In this document: piece by piece, positions 16,718 through 25,479 of the stretch
Layout of the letters: each line of letters begins with the position of its first letter
Numbering within the stretch: the first letter of the stretch is position 1
Assembly: GCA_903843965.1 (NCBI GenBank)
Contig: CAIMRY010000013.1
Location: forward strand, 1-64,000
DNA: 64,000 nucleotides
Direction of reading: 5' to 3'
Source of the DNA: an uncultured delta proteobacterium
GTDB lineage: Bacteria > Desulfobacterota > Desulfovibrionia > Desulfovibrionales > Desulfovibrionaceae
Translations under genes and position numbers: made by a program
The notes under the pieces: generated by a model
The model's input: only the letters and a program-made list of their open reading frames with translations
What the model was told of the DNA's origin: nothing
The model's database searches: none

Positions 16718-17045
16718 GGGAACCTTCCTCTCTAAAGTGGTGGTGATAAAACACAGACACGAAATTCATGCACCTCCGGCGAAAGTCCCACCTGGGACCC
16801 AATCCCACGGCCGTTTGCCCCAAGGCTGGCGATCCGTGGGAGCCGGAGAGGAGGTTTCGGCTTCGACACACGCACGCGGTTGTGCCGCGAACGCAGGCGG
16901 GTCCGTACCCTCACGCGCAGTCATTATACCCGTTGCCCATGGTTGGCAACAAAAAAGTCAGGCATTCATTGGCAACCCGGTACATTCCATAATAGCGCAG
17001 CCGCAACTGCAACCTGCCAAAAAATCAGGATAAAGGAGCACATTT
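16718..17045. other. Divergent intergenic region of 328 bp
   Basis: It holds the leader of the lipoprotein gene (minus) and the promoter region of the 17046 gene (plus). A TTGGCA and a CATAAT occur at 16968-16997, a possible weak sigma-70 promoter at short spacing for 17046. The minus-strand leader is long (over 100 nt) and can fold, but no known riboswitch was recognised. Confidence 0.35.
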
Positions 17046-17411
17046 ATGACCATCGCCGCTGAAGCTGTAGCGCATCCTTTCCTTTCTTGCCTGCCAGATC
17101 CCTCGCGACTGCGGCATTTTTCCCTCTTTGACGCGGCCGGACCCTACGCCGCAGCAGCCCTGGCCGAACACCCGGACGCCCTGGAGCTGCACCTGGTCGT
17201 GCTGCGCTTTGGCCCGGCCACGGTGCGCGCCCTGCGCGCCGACATGGAGGAGCTCAAGCGCATGGCCAGGGACCTTGGAAAATCGCGCATTGTGGGCCTG
17301 CGCGTGGAGCCGGGGCCAGAGGCCGACCAGCGCTGGCCCAAGTTCACGCGCCTGTTCGGCTTCACCGGCCAGCGGGTGCTCCAGGCGGCGGAGCTCATCC
17401 TGACGGAATAA
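17046..17411 (+). CDS. GNAT-like phage-type protein of uncertain function
   Basis: The protein has 121 residues; ATG 17046 has AAAGGAG upstream. The C-terminal WPKFTRLFGFTGQRVLQAAELIL resembles the end of phage acetyltransferase-fold proteins (T7 gp13 type), where KxxRxFGF precedes a last strand. The N-terminal SCLPDPSRLRHFSLFDAAGPYA fits a recruitment or host-related segment. No acetyl-CoA loop is evident, so enzymatic activity is doubtful. It lies immediately upstream of promoter copy B. Confidence 0.45.
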   Translation: MTIAAEAVAHPFLSCLPDPSRLRHFSLFDAAGPYAAAALAEHPDALELHLVVLRFGPATVRALRADMEELKRMARDLGKSRIVGLRVEPGPEADQRWPKFTRLFGFTGQRVLQAAELILTE

Positions 17412-17412
17412 C

Positions 17413-17491
17413 CCTGTCAAGGGGGTATTTTTGTCCTTTTACCGGCCAAATGTGGGTAATTTTTGTCCAGCCGCAAAACATGGGGTATACT
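17413..17491 (+). promoter_or_regulatory. Shared 79-bp promoter element, copy B (before scaffold gene)
   Basis: CCTGTCAA, first TTTTTGTCC, TTTTACCGGCCAAATGTGGG, second TTTTTGTCC, then 17 bp to TATACT (17486-17491). It starts right after the stop of the GNAT-like gene and lies 69 bp before the ATG at 17561. Confidence 0.88.
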
Positions 17492-17560
17492 GTCCCAGCG
17501 CCCGGCCCGGCATGGGGCCGCGTCCGGGCCTGCACACAACCCTTGCTCAAGGAGACCATC

Positions 17561-18448
17561 ATGTCTGATGCCCCCACTCCGGCCCAGAAACGTTCCCCGG
17601 CCCAGACCCCGCCCCCTGGCGACTGGCGCGCGGCCCTGCCTGCAGAGATCACCGCCCCCGGCCGCGACGAGACCGGCCGCGAGACCCAGATTCCCCTGCG
17701 CCAGCACCCGGCCCTGGCCAAGTACGCCTCGCCCGGGGAGGCCCTGAAGGCCCTGGTGCACGCCCAGCGCCTGCTGGGGCGCAAGACCGAGCCCGAGGGC
17801 TCGCTCTTGTCCCAGGGATTGTCCCAGGCTGCGTCCATGGACGGGAGCATGGATGGCCGCCCGGAATTGCCGGACGCCTACCAACTGCCCGACGTGCCCC
17901 TGCCCGAGGACTTCCGCGTGGACGAGACCCTGCGCAGCGCGTTTTTGTCAAAAGCCCATGAACTGGGCCTGACCGACGCCCAGGCCGGTGGCCTGTACTC
18001 CTGGTTCCTGCCGCTCAACGTCGAGGGCATGCGCGCCCATGCGCAGCGGGTGGCCACAGAGCGCACGCAGCGCCGCGAGCGCGAGCTGTCCGGCCTGCGC
18101 CAGGCCCATGGCGGCGATGCCCTGGCCGTGCTGGAGTCCGCGCGCAAGGCCGTGCTGGCCCTGGGCGGGCAGAAGCTCATGCAGGCCCTGGAGCAGAGCG
18201 GCGCGGCCGACGACGCCTGCGTGCTCCAGGCCTTTGCGCGCATGGCCCCGCTGGTGAGCGAGAGCTCGCTGCGCGGCAGGAACCCCGGGCCCGCAGCCAG
18301 CCTGACCCCGCAGCGCCTGCGCGAGATGATGCGCGATCCGCGCTACTTCGACCCGGCGCGCCGCGACCCGGACTTTGTGCGCCAGGTGCAGCAGGGCTTT
18401 GAGTCCCTGTACCCCGGCGAACAGACCACGGCCACCCGCGCCTCCTAA
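17561..18448 (+). CDS. Phage capsid scaffold/assembly protein
   Basis: The protein has 295 residues. AAGGAG precedes the start. The order is: disordered Pro-rich N-terminus; HPALAKYASPGEALKALVHAQRLLGRKT; then LPDAYQLPDVPLPEDFRVDETLRSAFLSKAHELGLTDAQAGGLYSWF, the usual scaffold layout in short-tailed phages; then a charged helical region; and a C-terminal RLREMMRDPRYFDPARRDPDFVRQV. Scaffold proteins direct procapsid assembly. It is the only gene of its unit, driven by promoter copy B, and no major capsid gene follows before the convergent hairpin. Confidence 0.75.
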   Translation: MSDAPTPAQKRSPAQTPPPGDWRAALPAEITAPGRDETGRETQIPLRQHPALAKYASPGEALKALVHAQRLLGRKTEPEGSLLSQGLSQAASMDGSMDGRPELPDAYQLPDVPLPEDFRVDETLRSAFLSKAHELGLTDAQAGGLYSWFLPLNVEGMRAHAQRVATERTQRRERELSGLRQAHGGDALAVLESARKAVLALGGQKLMQALEQSGAADDACVLQAFARMAPLVSESSLRGRNPGPAASLTPQRLREMMRDPRYFDPARRDPDFVRQVQQGFESLYPGEQTTATRAS

Positions 18449-18469
18449 CCCCGCACAGCCCCGAACGGC

Positions 18470-18505
18470 GACGGCCCGGTCAGGTGTATTCCTGGCCGGG
18501 CCGTC
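18470..18505. terminator. Hairpin between the scaffold unit and the tail/lysis operon
   Basis: GACGGCCCGG (18470-18479) and CCGGGCCGTC (18496-18505) form a perfect 10-bp stem between convergent units. The core is shared with hairpins at 4833 and 37737. Confidence 0.65.
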
Positions 18506-18612
18506 TGGCGTTGTGGATCGTGCCGTGCGCCTGTCTGTTCGGTGCGCCCGGGTTGATGTGTTTGCTCCGCCGCGCTCCGGCGCCGGGCTTGGCCAAGGCT
18601 TTGGTCAGGCGG

Positions 18613-19023
18613 CTACAGCTCCCGCAGCCGCGCCGCCAGCCGCTCTGCCCGTGGGCCAACCTGCTGCGCCCATTTGGAGCGCAGCATCTCCGCTGCCGCC
18701 TCGGCGTAGCGCCCGGCCCGCAAGTGCTCCAGGGTCTGCCGGAAGGCCAGCACCCCGGCCAGGCCCAGGTTGAAGCACATGTTCGCCAGCACCTCCTGCA
18801 CGGCCTCGGGCGCGGTTGTAACCCACGGCAGTCCGGCCTCCAGCCGGGCCCAGCAGTCCTGGATGTCGTTGTCCAGCAAAAGCAGGGCCTCGGCCTCGGT
18901 CAGGCCCCGGTCGTCCAGGTTGCGGCCCACGCCGATGGTCAGCTTCCCGGCGGTGCAGCGGTAGGGCTTGAGCCGCAGGCCCTCGTCGCGCAGCAGGTCC
19001 TGGGCCAGGCGGCGCGCGTTCAT
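18613..19023 (-). CDS. Phage-type lysozyme (GH24)
   Basis: The protein has 136 residues. LLRDEGLRLKPYRCTAGKLTIGVGRNLDDRGLT contains the Glu-8aa-Asp/Cys-5aa-Thr-like catalytic region of T4-type muramidases (catalytic Glu at about residue 14), and the downstream helices fit. It lacks a signal peptide, so it needs the neighbouring holin to reach peptidoglycan. It overlaps the holin gene by 4 bp and ends the tail/lysis operon. Confidence 0.88.
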   Translation of the reverse strand: MNARRLAQDLLRDEGLRLKPYRCTAGKLTIGVGRNLDDRGLTEAEALLLLDNDIQDCWARLEAGLPWVTTAPEAVQEVLANMCFNLGLAGVLAFRQTLEHLRAGRYAEAAAEMLRSKWAQQVGPRAERLAARLREL

Positions 19024-19436
19024 CGGCCCGCGCCCTTGACCTTCTCGCCACCCAGCTTCTCGATGGTCCGCAGGCCGCCCATGCCGAGCATGCCGAACAT
19101 CAGCTGCCAGAGCATGTCGTCCAGCGCCGGGTGCAGCGGCGCGCCGGGCCACCACACGCCGGAGGCCCAGGCCCACAGGGGCCGCACCAGATACTGGAAG
19201 CACAAGGCCGCCGCGCAGACCCAGCCGATGGCCGGCCGCCACCCAGCCACAAACAGCGACGGGCTGGCGGCCTCGGCCTTGTTGATGTCGCGCTGGTCGG
19301 CCTCGGCCTTGGCCGCGATGTCGAGCAGCGCGCGCTGGTAGTCCTCTGCGGCCTTGGCCCTGGCGCCGGGGTCCGGGATCAGGTCGAGCAGCTTCTGGGC
19401 CGCCGCGCCGATGACGGGGATGAGTTCAAGCAGCAT
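19020..19436 (-). CDS. Holin of the 3TM (GTA_holin_3TM) type
   Basis: The protein has 138 residues. LIPDPGARAKAAEDYQRALLDIAAKAEADQRDINKAEAASPSLFVAGWRP, then hydrophobic segments at about 70-92 and 110-125, match the family named for gene-transfer-agent release holins (also found in ordinary phages). It forms inner-membrane lesions that free the lysozyme encoded next to it. ATGA overlap with the lysozyme gene. Confidence 0.85.
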   Translation of the reverse strand: MLLELIPVIGAAAQKLLDLIPDPGARAKAAEDYQRALLDIAAKAEADQRDINKAEAASPSLFVAGWRPAIGWVCAAALCFQYLVRPLWAWASGVWWPGAPLHPALDDMLWQLMFGMLGMGGLRTIEKLGGEKVKGAGR

Positions 19437-19526
19437 GGTATCCTCCTTGTGTGCCGGGGCTGATGTTTCAGGGCTGATGTATTGGTCCGGTCATGCAGGG
19501 CTGGCGTTCGGCGTTGCCCGGCTGGG

Positions 19527-19910
19527 CTATTTCAGCACCATCCGCAGCACGGACGGCCCCACGAGCTGCAGCACCAGCCCCGCGCCCAGGCCCACGTAAA
19601 CATGGAAACGCAGGCGGTTCACCGCGCTCCACAGGTCCGCGCGCTCGTTCAGGTGCTCCTCCCGCGACTGCACATGGGCCTCGCGGTGCTGGTCCGCCCC
19701 GCGCTCCAGGGCGGACAGGCGCTCGGCCTGGCGGGCGCACAGCTCGCGCCGGGCCACCTGGGACTCGGCGATGCGCAACAGCGTCTCGCCGTTGGCGCGG
19801 GACTGTTCGGCCACGGCCTCGATGCCCACGCGCATCTGGTCCTTGAGGCCCAGCAGCGCGTCGCGGATCTGCTCCATGAACTGGTCGTGGAAGGCGCAGG
19901 GCTGTTGCAT
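19527..19910 (-). CDS. Phage coiled-coil membrane-anchored protein
   Basis: The protein has 127 residues. The start at 19910 gives MQQPCAFHDQFMEQIRDALLG. A long charged heptad-like coil (about 10-95) precedes one C-terminal membrane helix (FHVYVGLGAGLVLQLVGPSVLRMV). This resembles XhlA-like or other lysis-module accessory proteins. It lies about 90 bp upstream of the holin in the same operon. Confidence 0.6.
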   Translation of the reverse strand: MQQPCAFHDQFMEQIRDALLGLKDQMRVGIEAVAEQSRANGETLLRIAESQVARRELCARQAERLSALERGADQHREAHVQSREEHLNERADLWSAVNRLRFHVYVGLGAGLVLQLVGPSVLRMVLK

Positions 19911-19920
19911 GGCCGCCTCC

Positions 19921-20259
19921 CTACCCGGCGGGCCGCAACCGCGCGCGGTCGTCCACACAGGCCTGGAACGAATCCACAGCCTCCCAGCTGGCGGGCAGGC
20001 GCAGGGCTTCCGGGTGCGCGGGCGCCGTCACCGCAGCCATGCCCAGGAATTCGCCGTCCGCGCCGATCATCGGGCGGTCTTCGGCATACGCAGGCACGTC
20101 GACAACCACCGAAGGGAAGGCCGAGGGCGTCAGCCCGGGCGTGGCCATGTAAGCCGTACGCTGGGCCTCGTCGGTCCAGTCCACCACGGCGCAGCCCTGC
20201 GGCAGCGCGGCCAGCAGGGCGCGGGAGAGTTCAACTTCAGGATGATGCACGAGAATCAT
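19921..20259 (-). CDS. Phage tail-fibre-associated hypothetical protein
   Basis: The protein has 112 residues; AAGGAG precedes the ATG at 20259. MILVHHPEVELSRALLAALPQGCAVVDWTDEAQRTAYMATPGLTPSAFPSVVVD and LPASWEAVDSFQACVDDRA resemble small proteins often encoded after tail-fibre genes. Function is unknown. It lies between the Gly-rich appendage gene and the lysis genes. Confidence 0.6.
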   Translation of the reverse strand: MILVHHPEVELSRALLAALPQGCAVVDWTDEAQRTAYMATPGLTPSAFPSVVVDVPAYAEDRPMIGADGEFLGMAAVTAPAHPEALRLPASWEAVDSFQACVDDRARLRPAG

Positions 20260-20270
20260 GGGTGTCTCCT

Positions 20271-21380
20271 TTAACTGATGGTGAAGATGTTGACCGAACC
20301 GGCCCCGCCAGCGCCGCCGTGCGTATTGCCGCCAGTGGTGTACGGCCCGCCAGCGCCACCAGGGGCGGCCACGGTTCCAAGATTGGCGTAGCCCCCGGCG
20401 CTTGTCGCAATGACGACCACGCCGCCGCCAGCGCCGCCGCCGCCACAACCGGAGGTCGCTCCGTTCGGCGAGCCCCCCGTGGCCCCGGCGGACGAAATGG
20501 AGCAGCCGGAACCGACGGATACTGCGGGGGAGAACAGCATCAACACGCCGCCGCCAGCGCCGGGACTCCCGGCCCCACCCGTTCCGTTCAGTCCAGGGGT
20601 GTCGCCCGCGCCGCCGCCGGAGGAGTAGGGCGTGTTTCCCGGCCCGGCATTGCCGCCGGGGCCGCCGTACGCAGCGCCCGCATCCGCTATGGCGGACAGG
20701 GGCACCTGGGAGCCGCCGCCGCCGCCAGCGCCGCCGCAGCAGGGACCGCCCTTGCCTCCGAAGCCGGGCTTTCCCCAGCCGCCGCCGTTTCCACCGCCGC
20801 CCGTGCCGCCGCCGCCGCTTTGCATGGCTGTGGCCGCTGCGCCCGTGGCACCGGCAAGGGGGTCGGTGTATGTGCACGTTGCTCCAGCCGCGCCCTCGCC
20901 CTGGACAACGTAGGCCTCCAGGGCAGACTTCTTGAGCTTCCCACGAAAGGCATTGGGGGTGAGATCGTAGGCCGTGAGGTTGCCGAAGTTTCCAGCCTTG
21001 CCCAAATAGTTGATGTGGCACGTTCCGCCGTTCAGCAGTTGCACCTTGGTCTTGGCGAAGACGATGAGGCCCTTGCTGTTGGTGGAGGGCTTGAGCCAGC
21101 CGCCATCGATGATAAGGGTGTCGCACAGGACCACGCTGGCCCCGGTGTCGGCATCGGGCGCAACCATGGCCGCTGCGGTGATGGTGAGCACCCCGTTCAC
21201 CGGCTGGAGCACGCTGCCGCCCTGGATGATGTTGCCGGAGTATGAGCCGTCGCCGAAGAGCGACTGCGCGCCGCCCAGGGGGCCGGGAGGCAGGCCCCCG
21301 GCCCCGCCGGGCCAGCCCCCGCCGCCGCCGTGGGACGCCATGCTGCGCAGGCCCGCGCCCGCGTGCGAGGCCAGGCGCAT
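20271..21380 (-). CDS. Gly-rich tail appendage/adhesin-like protein
   Basis: The protein has 369 residues. It has a short N-terminus, then a beta-rich region (GSYSGNIIQGGSVLQPVNGVLTITAA, DTLIIDGGWLKP), then a long Gly/Ala-rich C-terminal half (GGGGTGGGGNGGGWGKPGFGG) that recalls polyglycine-rich phage receptor-binding tips. It starts 2 bp after the preceding structural gene. It probably forms the distal part of the fibre. Confidence 0.65.
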   Translation of the reverse strand: MRLASHAGAGLRSMASHGGGGGWPGGAGGLPPGPLGGAQSLFGDGSYSGNIIQGGSVLQPVNGVLTITAAAMVAPDADTGASVVLCDTLIIDGGWLKPSTNSKGLIVFAKTKVQLLNGGTCHINYLGKAGNFGNLTAYDLTPNAFRGKLKKSALEAYVVQGEGAAGATCTYTDPLAGATGAAATAMQSGGGGTGGGGNGGGWGKPGFGGKGGPCCGGAGGGGGSQVPLSAIADAGAAYGGPGGNAGPGNTPYSSGGGAGDTPGLNGTGGAGSPGAGGGVLMLFSPAVSVGSGCSISSAGATGGSPNGATSGCGGGGAGGGVVVIATSAGGYANLGTVAAPGGAGGPYTTGGNTHGGAGGAGSVNIFTIS

Positions 21381-21382
21381 GG

Positions 21383-21799
21383 CTAGTACTTCCCGCCGCG
21401 CGCAAAGACCCACATCTTCTTGCCGCTGGTGGGCGCGGCTGCGGCCTGGGCGCGGATGGACCAGCCCGGAGGCAGGTTCAGGAACTTGTTGCCGCTGGCG
21501 TCGGTCTGCACGTGGCTGGCCAGCATGGCGTGGGCCATGATGTTCACCGGGGCGAGGGCGTTGGTCATGCCGCTGGTGAGCGGAATCTTGACCGTGGCGG
21601 CCTTCTTGCTGGCCGTGCCGTCGTGGAACAACAGGATCAGGTCCTTGTCCGCCGTGTCGTCGGTGGACACGGCCAGCACGTCCGCGCGGGTGCTCTCCGC
21701 CACATCGCCCGCGAAGACGACGGATTCGGTGGTGTCGGACAGTTCCGTGATCTTGCCCGTGATGGTGCCGATGAAGATGGGGTTGGTGTTCGCTGCCAT
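21383..21799 (-). CDS. Phage structural protein of unknown role
   Basis: The protein has 138 residues. MAANTNPIFIGTITGKITELSDTTE, then beta-rich sequence with NALAPVNIMAHAMLA and NLPPGWSIRAQ. It looks like a small trimeric decoration or fibre-attachment protein. It lies between the fibre N-terminal gene (3 bp) and the Gly-rich gene (2 bp), in tight operon order. Confidence 0.55.
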   Translation of the reverse strand: MAANTNPIFIGTITGKITELSDTTESVVFAGDVAESTRADVLAVSTDDTADKDLILLFHDGTASKKAATVKIPLTSGMTNALAPVNIMAHAMLASHVQTDASGNKFLNLPPGWSIRAQAAAAPTSGKKMWVFARGGKY

Positions 21800-21802
21800 G
21801 GT

Positions 21803-22705
21803 CTACATGCCTCCCAGGAGTGCGTGGTTGAAGACGCGGCCGGCCACCATGGCCGGTCGCAGGGTCGCATTGGTGGAGAGCTGGTCCGGGCCGGAGCCCA
21901 GGTCCGCCGCCAGGCCCGAGGTTGTGCGGGCAAGGCCGCCGCCCGTGGCCACGCGCGCGCGCAAGAGCCCGGCGGCCAGCTCAAGGCCGGGGTCCTGGCC
22001 CAGGGCGATGGACAGCCGCAAGGCCTCGTCCGCGCCGGGGGAGAGCAGGGTCTCGGCCAGACCGTCGCCTGCGGCCAGCTTGGCCGAAAGCTGGCCCGGC
22101 GTGGTGTCGGCTGCGCTCACGCGCAGGCCGTTCACAGCGCCCTGGGCCTGCACGGCATAGCCCTGGGCTTGCGCGACGTGGCCCTGGGCCAAGGCGGCCT
22201 GAGCCTGGGCCTGGCTGGCGGCCTCCCCGGCCTGGGTCCCGGCGGCCAGGGCCGTGGCGCGGGCGCTTTCGCAGGCGCCGAGAAAGGCCGTGCTGTCGCG
22301 GATGTCCATCTGCGGGGTGCTCACGGGATAGACCACGGCGCGGCCCAGCCTTTCGTCCAGGGCCTGGCAGATCATGGTCAGAAGATCGAGGGCGGCCTCG
22401 TGGGTCTCCGCCGGGAAGGCCGCATTCTCCACATAGTCCACCTCCTGCACGATGGCCGGGTCGCGGTAGAGCACCAGGGTCTGGCCCGTGGCCGGGGGTT
22501 CGGCCAGGGCTAGGCTGCCGCCCGCCGGGCTGCCCGCGCCGGAGAGGCCGTAGTGCGTGCCGGACAGCAGCGGGGTTTCCGCGCCGTCCTGGCGCAGCAG
22601 AACCTTGATGTCGTCCTCGCGCATGAAGGGAAAGGGCACGGGGAACACGGTGGTGGCTCCGTTGCCGGTGTAGGAGGTCTTGGAGGTCTGGGTGGACAGG
22701 GTCAT
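21803..22705 (-). CDS. Tail fibre protein with T7-like N-terminal domain
   Basis: The protein has 300 residues. Residues 1-130 (TSYTGNGATTVFPVPFPFMREDDIKVLL, GTHYGLSGAG, LVLYRDPAIVQEVDY, AALDLLTMICQALDERLGRAV) match the T7 gp17-type adaptor that attaches a fibre to a short tail. An Ala/Gln-rich coiled coil (about 145-190) and a beta-rich end follow. This supports a podovirus-like particle. Confidence 0.8.
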   Translation of the reverse strand: MTLSTQTSKTSYTGNGATTVFPVPFPFMREDDIKVLLRQDGAETPLLSGTHYGLSGAGSPAGGSLALAEPPATGQTLVLYRDPAIVQEVDYVENAAFPAETHEAALDLLTMICQALDERLGRAVVYPVSTPQMDIRDSTAFLGACESARATALAAGTQAGEAASQAQAQAALAQGHVAQAQGYAVQAQGAVNGLRVSAADTTPGQLSAKLAAGDGLAETLLSPGADEALRLSIALGQDPGLELAAGLLRARVATGGGLARTTSGLAADLGSGPDQLSTNATLRPAMVAGRVFNHALLGGM

Positions 22706-22731
22706 CTGGGGGCTCCTTCTGGGTTGGTGGG

Positions 22732-24882
22732 CTATTCGTTGATGGCCAGGGTGGGCGCCACAAGCAGCACGGTCATGGGCAGGGGCTGGTCCTGGACCAC
22801 GGTGAGCACGCCGTCCGTGCCCCAGCCCTGGGGAAAGCGCACGGACTTGTCGCCGCTGAACAGCGCGGGCGGCCCGTCCATGGCGTCGGCGCTGGTGCGG
22901 TAGAGCAGCGGCTCAAGGTTCCCGATGCCCGGCCCGACCTTGCCGCCCAGGCTGCGGTGCAGCCGCACCGAGACCTCGATGATGCGCTTGGTGCGCGTCT
23001 GCGAACTGCCGCGCGCCCCGGAGAACTCCAGGCGCATGGGTTTGAGCACCGAGGTGTAGGCCAGGCCCGCGTGCACCTGGTTGGCCGGGCGCGGCAGGCT
23101 GATGGCCCCCTCGGCCGACACGGTGGTCTCGGGCAGCACTGCGCCGTCGGCCAAAACCTGCACCCGGCGTCCCGCCAGGTGGGCCAGCCCGGTCAGTTCG
23201 CTCACCGCCGCGCCCGCGTAGCTCAGTCCCGCGTCGAGGAAAAAGGCCTCGCTGGCGCTCACCGCATCCTCGGAAAAGGCGGGCTCCAGCGTCTCGATGA
23301 AGCGGCGGACCAGGGGCTCGCCCCCTGGATTCGCCGGGTCTGGCACGCTGCGGCGCACCACCAGCCAGAGTTCGTCGCGGCCCTGGGCGTCGTTTGAGAC
23401 CACGCACGCGGCCTCCACTGCGCCGTCGGTGATGATGCGCGAAAAGGCGCAGACATCCTGGTCCGGCAGGTAGGTCATGGCCACCAGCACGCCGTCGGCC
23501 CGTACGCAAAAGAGGATCGGGTCCGGCTCCTGGGCGAAGGCCAGCTGCGTCAACCCCGGCGCGGCCACGTGGGCCGAGAGCAGGGTCAGGTCGCGCGAGG
23601 TGTAGGCGTCGGACTCGAAGCGGTAGGCCATCTCGCGCACCTTGCGCCCGGAGCGCTGCACAAACAGCGTGGCGTGGCCCGCCGCGCAGACGCAGGCCTG
23701 GGCCGCGCCGCTGGTGCCCTGGCGGTCGGCCTTGACCCCGCCGGGGGTCACCGGCGCGCCCAGCGAGCCGCCGGACACGGTCCACTCGCCGCTGCTGGTG
23801 CCGATCCAGAGCTTGTCGCGCGGGGCCAGGAAGCAGATGCGCCCGCCCTGCTGGGCCGAGAGGGTGATCTCCAGGCCGTCGTCGTCCAAGGGGTCGTCGC
23901 CGGGATCGGCCTCGATGCGCTCGCCCACGGCGAACTCCTCCCAATAGTCGGCGTTGAGCGCTCCATCCGCCGTGCGCACGCTCTCGATCTCCGCCGTGGT
24001 GCCCGGCGCGTCGCGGAAGGTGGCCCGCAGGGAGCCGCTTGACGCCGTGATGATGCGCTGGCCGGTGTAGCGGTAGTACTGCGGGGTGGCGTCGCCCGCC
24101 TCGTCGTAGACATCGCCGCACAGGGCCGACCTCTGGCTGAAGGCGTCGCCGCTTAAGAGCAGGAAGGTGTCGCCCGCGCGGCCGTCGGCCCGTGAGTCGC
24201 CGGAGCCGTCGGCGATCTCGAAGTCGTCCCAGCCGGAGAGCGGCACCTCCCGCGTGCACAGCCGGAAGTCCCGGTGCCCGGAGGTGCGCGAAAACCACAG
24301 GGTGAAGGGCTCGTTTGTGGTGGCCGCAAAGACCAGACGGTCTTCGTGCAGGCAGCACAGACCCGGCCAGTTGGCCTCGCCCCAGGTGGCCGGGATTTCC
24401 GTCAGCTCCAGCTCGGCCAGGGCGAAGCCGCCCGTCTCCGTGCGGGTGAGCACCTGCGGGGCCACCAGCGGGTGGGTCAGGATCAGCTCCTGGCGGTCCT
24501 GCACGGCGCGCAGCTCGCTTAAGTGCGCCGCAAGGTAGGGCGTCTCCAGCTCCAGCACCTGGCTTTCGGCGTCGAGCACGCGGCCGCCGTCGTAGAAGAA
24601 GCGCAGCACCCCCCGGCCCGCCGGGCTTTCGCCAAACTCCAGCACCCAGGCCTTGCCCATGGCGTCCTCAAAGGACAACAGCACCGAGGGCGTGGCGTGG
24701 CGCACCGCGTCGCCCACGTAGCGCATGCCGCTGCGCCGGGTGATGCCGCCGTGCGGGTGCACCAGGAAGTTCTCCAGGGTCTGGCAGCCGTTGAAGTATT
24801 TGGCCACGTCCACGCGGCCGTAGAGCCGGGGCGAAAGCTCCCCGGAGGTGAAGTTGGTCAGGATCATTGGCACGAGGGACAT
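22732..24882 (-). CDS. Short-tail tubular/stabilisation protein (podovirus type)
   Basis: The protein has 716 residues. The N-terminus NFTSGELSPRLYGRVDVAKYFNGCQTLENFLVHPHGGITRRSGMRYV is the hallmark of tail tubular B-like nozzle proteins of podoviruses; the rest is beta-rich with CFLAPRDKLWIGTSSGEWTVSG and a long C-terminal region. It is the largest structural gene here and shows that the particle has a short, non-contractile tail. Confidence 0.85.
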   Translation of the reverse strand: MSLVPMILTNFTSGELSPRLYGRVDVAKYFNGCQTLENFLVHPHGGITRRSGMRYVGDAVRHATPSVLLSFEDAMGKAWVLEFGESPAGRGVLRFFYDGGRVLDAESQVLELETPYLAAHLSELRAVQDRQELILTHPLVAPQVLTRTETGGFALAELELTEIPATWGEANWPGLCCLHEDRLVFAATTNEPFTLWFSRTSGHRDFRLCTREVPLSGWDDFEIADGSGDSRADGRAGDTFLLLSGDAFSQRSALCGDVYDEAGDATPQYYRYTGQRIITASSGSLRATFRDAPGTTAEIESVRTADGALNADYWEEFAVGERIEADPGDDPLDDDGLEITLSAQQGGRICFLAPRDKLWIGTSSGEWTVSGGSLGAPVTPGGVKADRQGTSGAAQACVCAAGHATLFVQRSGRKVREMAYRFESDAYTSRDLTLLSAHVAAPGLTQLAFAQEPDPILFCVRADGVLVAMTYLPDQDVCAFSRIITDGAVEAACVVSNDAQGRDELWLVVRRSVPDPANPGGEPLVRRFIETLEPAFSEDAVSASEAFFLDAGLSYAGAAVSELTGLAHLAGRRVQVLADGAVLPETTVSAEGAISLPRPANQVHAGLAYTSVLKPMRLEFSGARGSSQTRTKRIIEVSVRLHRSLGGKVGPGIGNLEPLLYRTSADAMDGPPALFSGDKSVRFPQGWGTDGVLTVVQDQPLPMTVLLVAPTLAINE

Positions 24883-24897
24883 GGGGACCTCCGCTGT

Positions 24898-25479
24898 TTA
24901 GTAATCGAACGCGGAGCCGCCGCCCCAGCCATCAGAACCACTTTGACCGGTGGGGAAGGTCGTGGGATACCCGCCAAGGCCTCCGACCTTGCCGCCGCCG
25001 CCAAAGACCTGGCCGCCCAGGCGCAGCAGGGAGCCCAGGCCATTGTCATCCGTGCGGCTGCGCCGACCGGACAGGCGGATGCTCTGGGCCTGCTCGGCCC
25101 CGCTGGCCAGGATGTCGTCCACGCGGCGCGAGGAATCGCCCAGGAGCTGGCCCAGCTGGTCCTCCTGCTGCTGCTCCTGGCTTTCCAGGTTCAAGAGCGA
25201 GGTGCCGGAGAGCGTGAGCCCGGACCCAGCGGCGGCCACGCGGGCGCGCGCCCGGCGGTGCTGGTTGTCCTCGCGCAGGGCCTCGGCCTTTTCGCGGGCG
25301 CTCAGCTGCACGGCCTCGGCCTGGCGCTTGGCCTGGGCCTCCGCAGTCTGGGCGCGCAGCTCGGCGGCCTCGCTGATCTCGCTGCCGCCGCCGCTGCTGA
25401 CGGCGCTATTCAGCACGCCCTTCAAGATGCCTGTGCCCAGATTGATGGCCGTGGGCATGACAGTGCTCACTCCTTCCAT
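24898..25479 (-). CDS. Internal virion-like protein
   Basis: The protein has 193 residues from ATG 25479 (GGGAGG upstream); a second ATG at 25458 is possible. It begins with a Gly/Ser-rich helix, then a long Ala/Gln/Glu/Arg-rich coiled coil (about 40-85), the block GSGLTLSGTSLLNLESQEQQQEDQ, and a Gly-rich tail. This layout is common in podovirus internal core proteins encoded between the GNAT-like and nozzle genes. It overlaps the upstream gene by 13 bp. Confidence 0.6.
   Translation of the reverse strand: MEGVSTVMPTAINLGTGILKGVLNSAVSSGGGSEISEAAELRAQTAEAQAKRQAEAVQLSAREKAEALREDNQHRRARARVAAAGSGLTLSGTSLLNLESQEQQQEDQLGQLLGDSSRRVDDILASGAEQAQSIRLSGRRSRTDDNGLGSLLRLGGQVFGGGGKVGGLGGYPTTFPTGQSGSDGWGGGSAFDY

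Noticed and set aside
16760-16900. Riboswitch in the leader of the small lipoprotein gene
   Set aside because: The leader can fold, but no conserved core of a known class could be recognised by eye.
18613-19436. The holin family name as proof of a gene transfer agent
   Set aside because: The 3TM holin family also occurs in ordinary phages, so it is only supporting evidence.
19482-21245. Plus-strand open frames opposite the tail-fibre and appendage genes
   Set aside because: They arise from Gly/Ala codons on the coding strand; ribosome binding sites and tight gene order support the minus strand.
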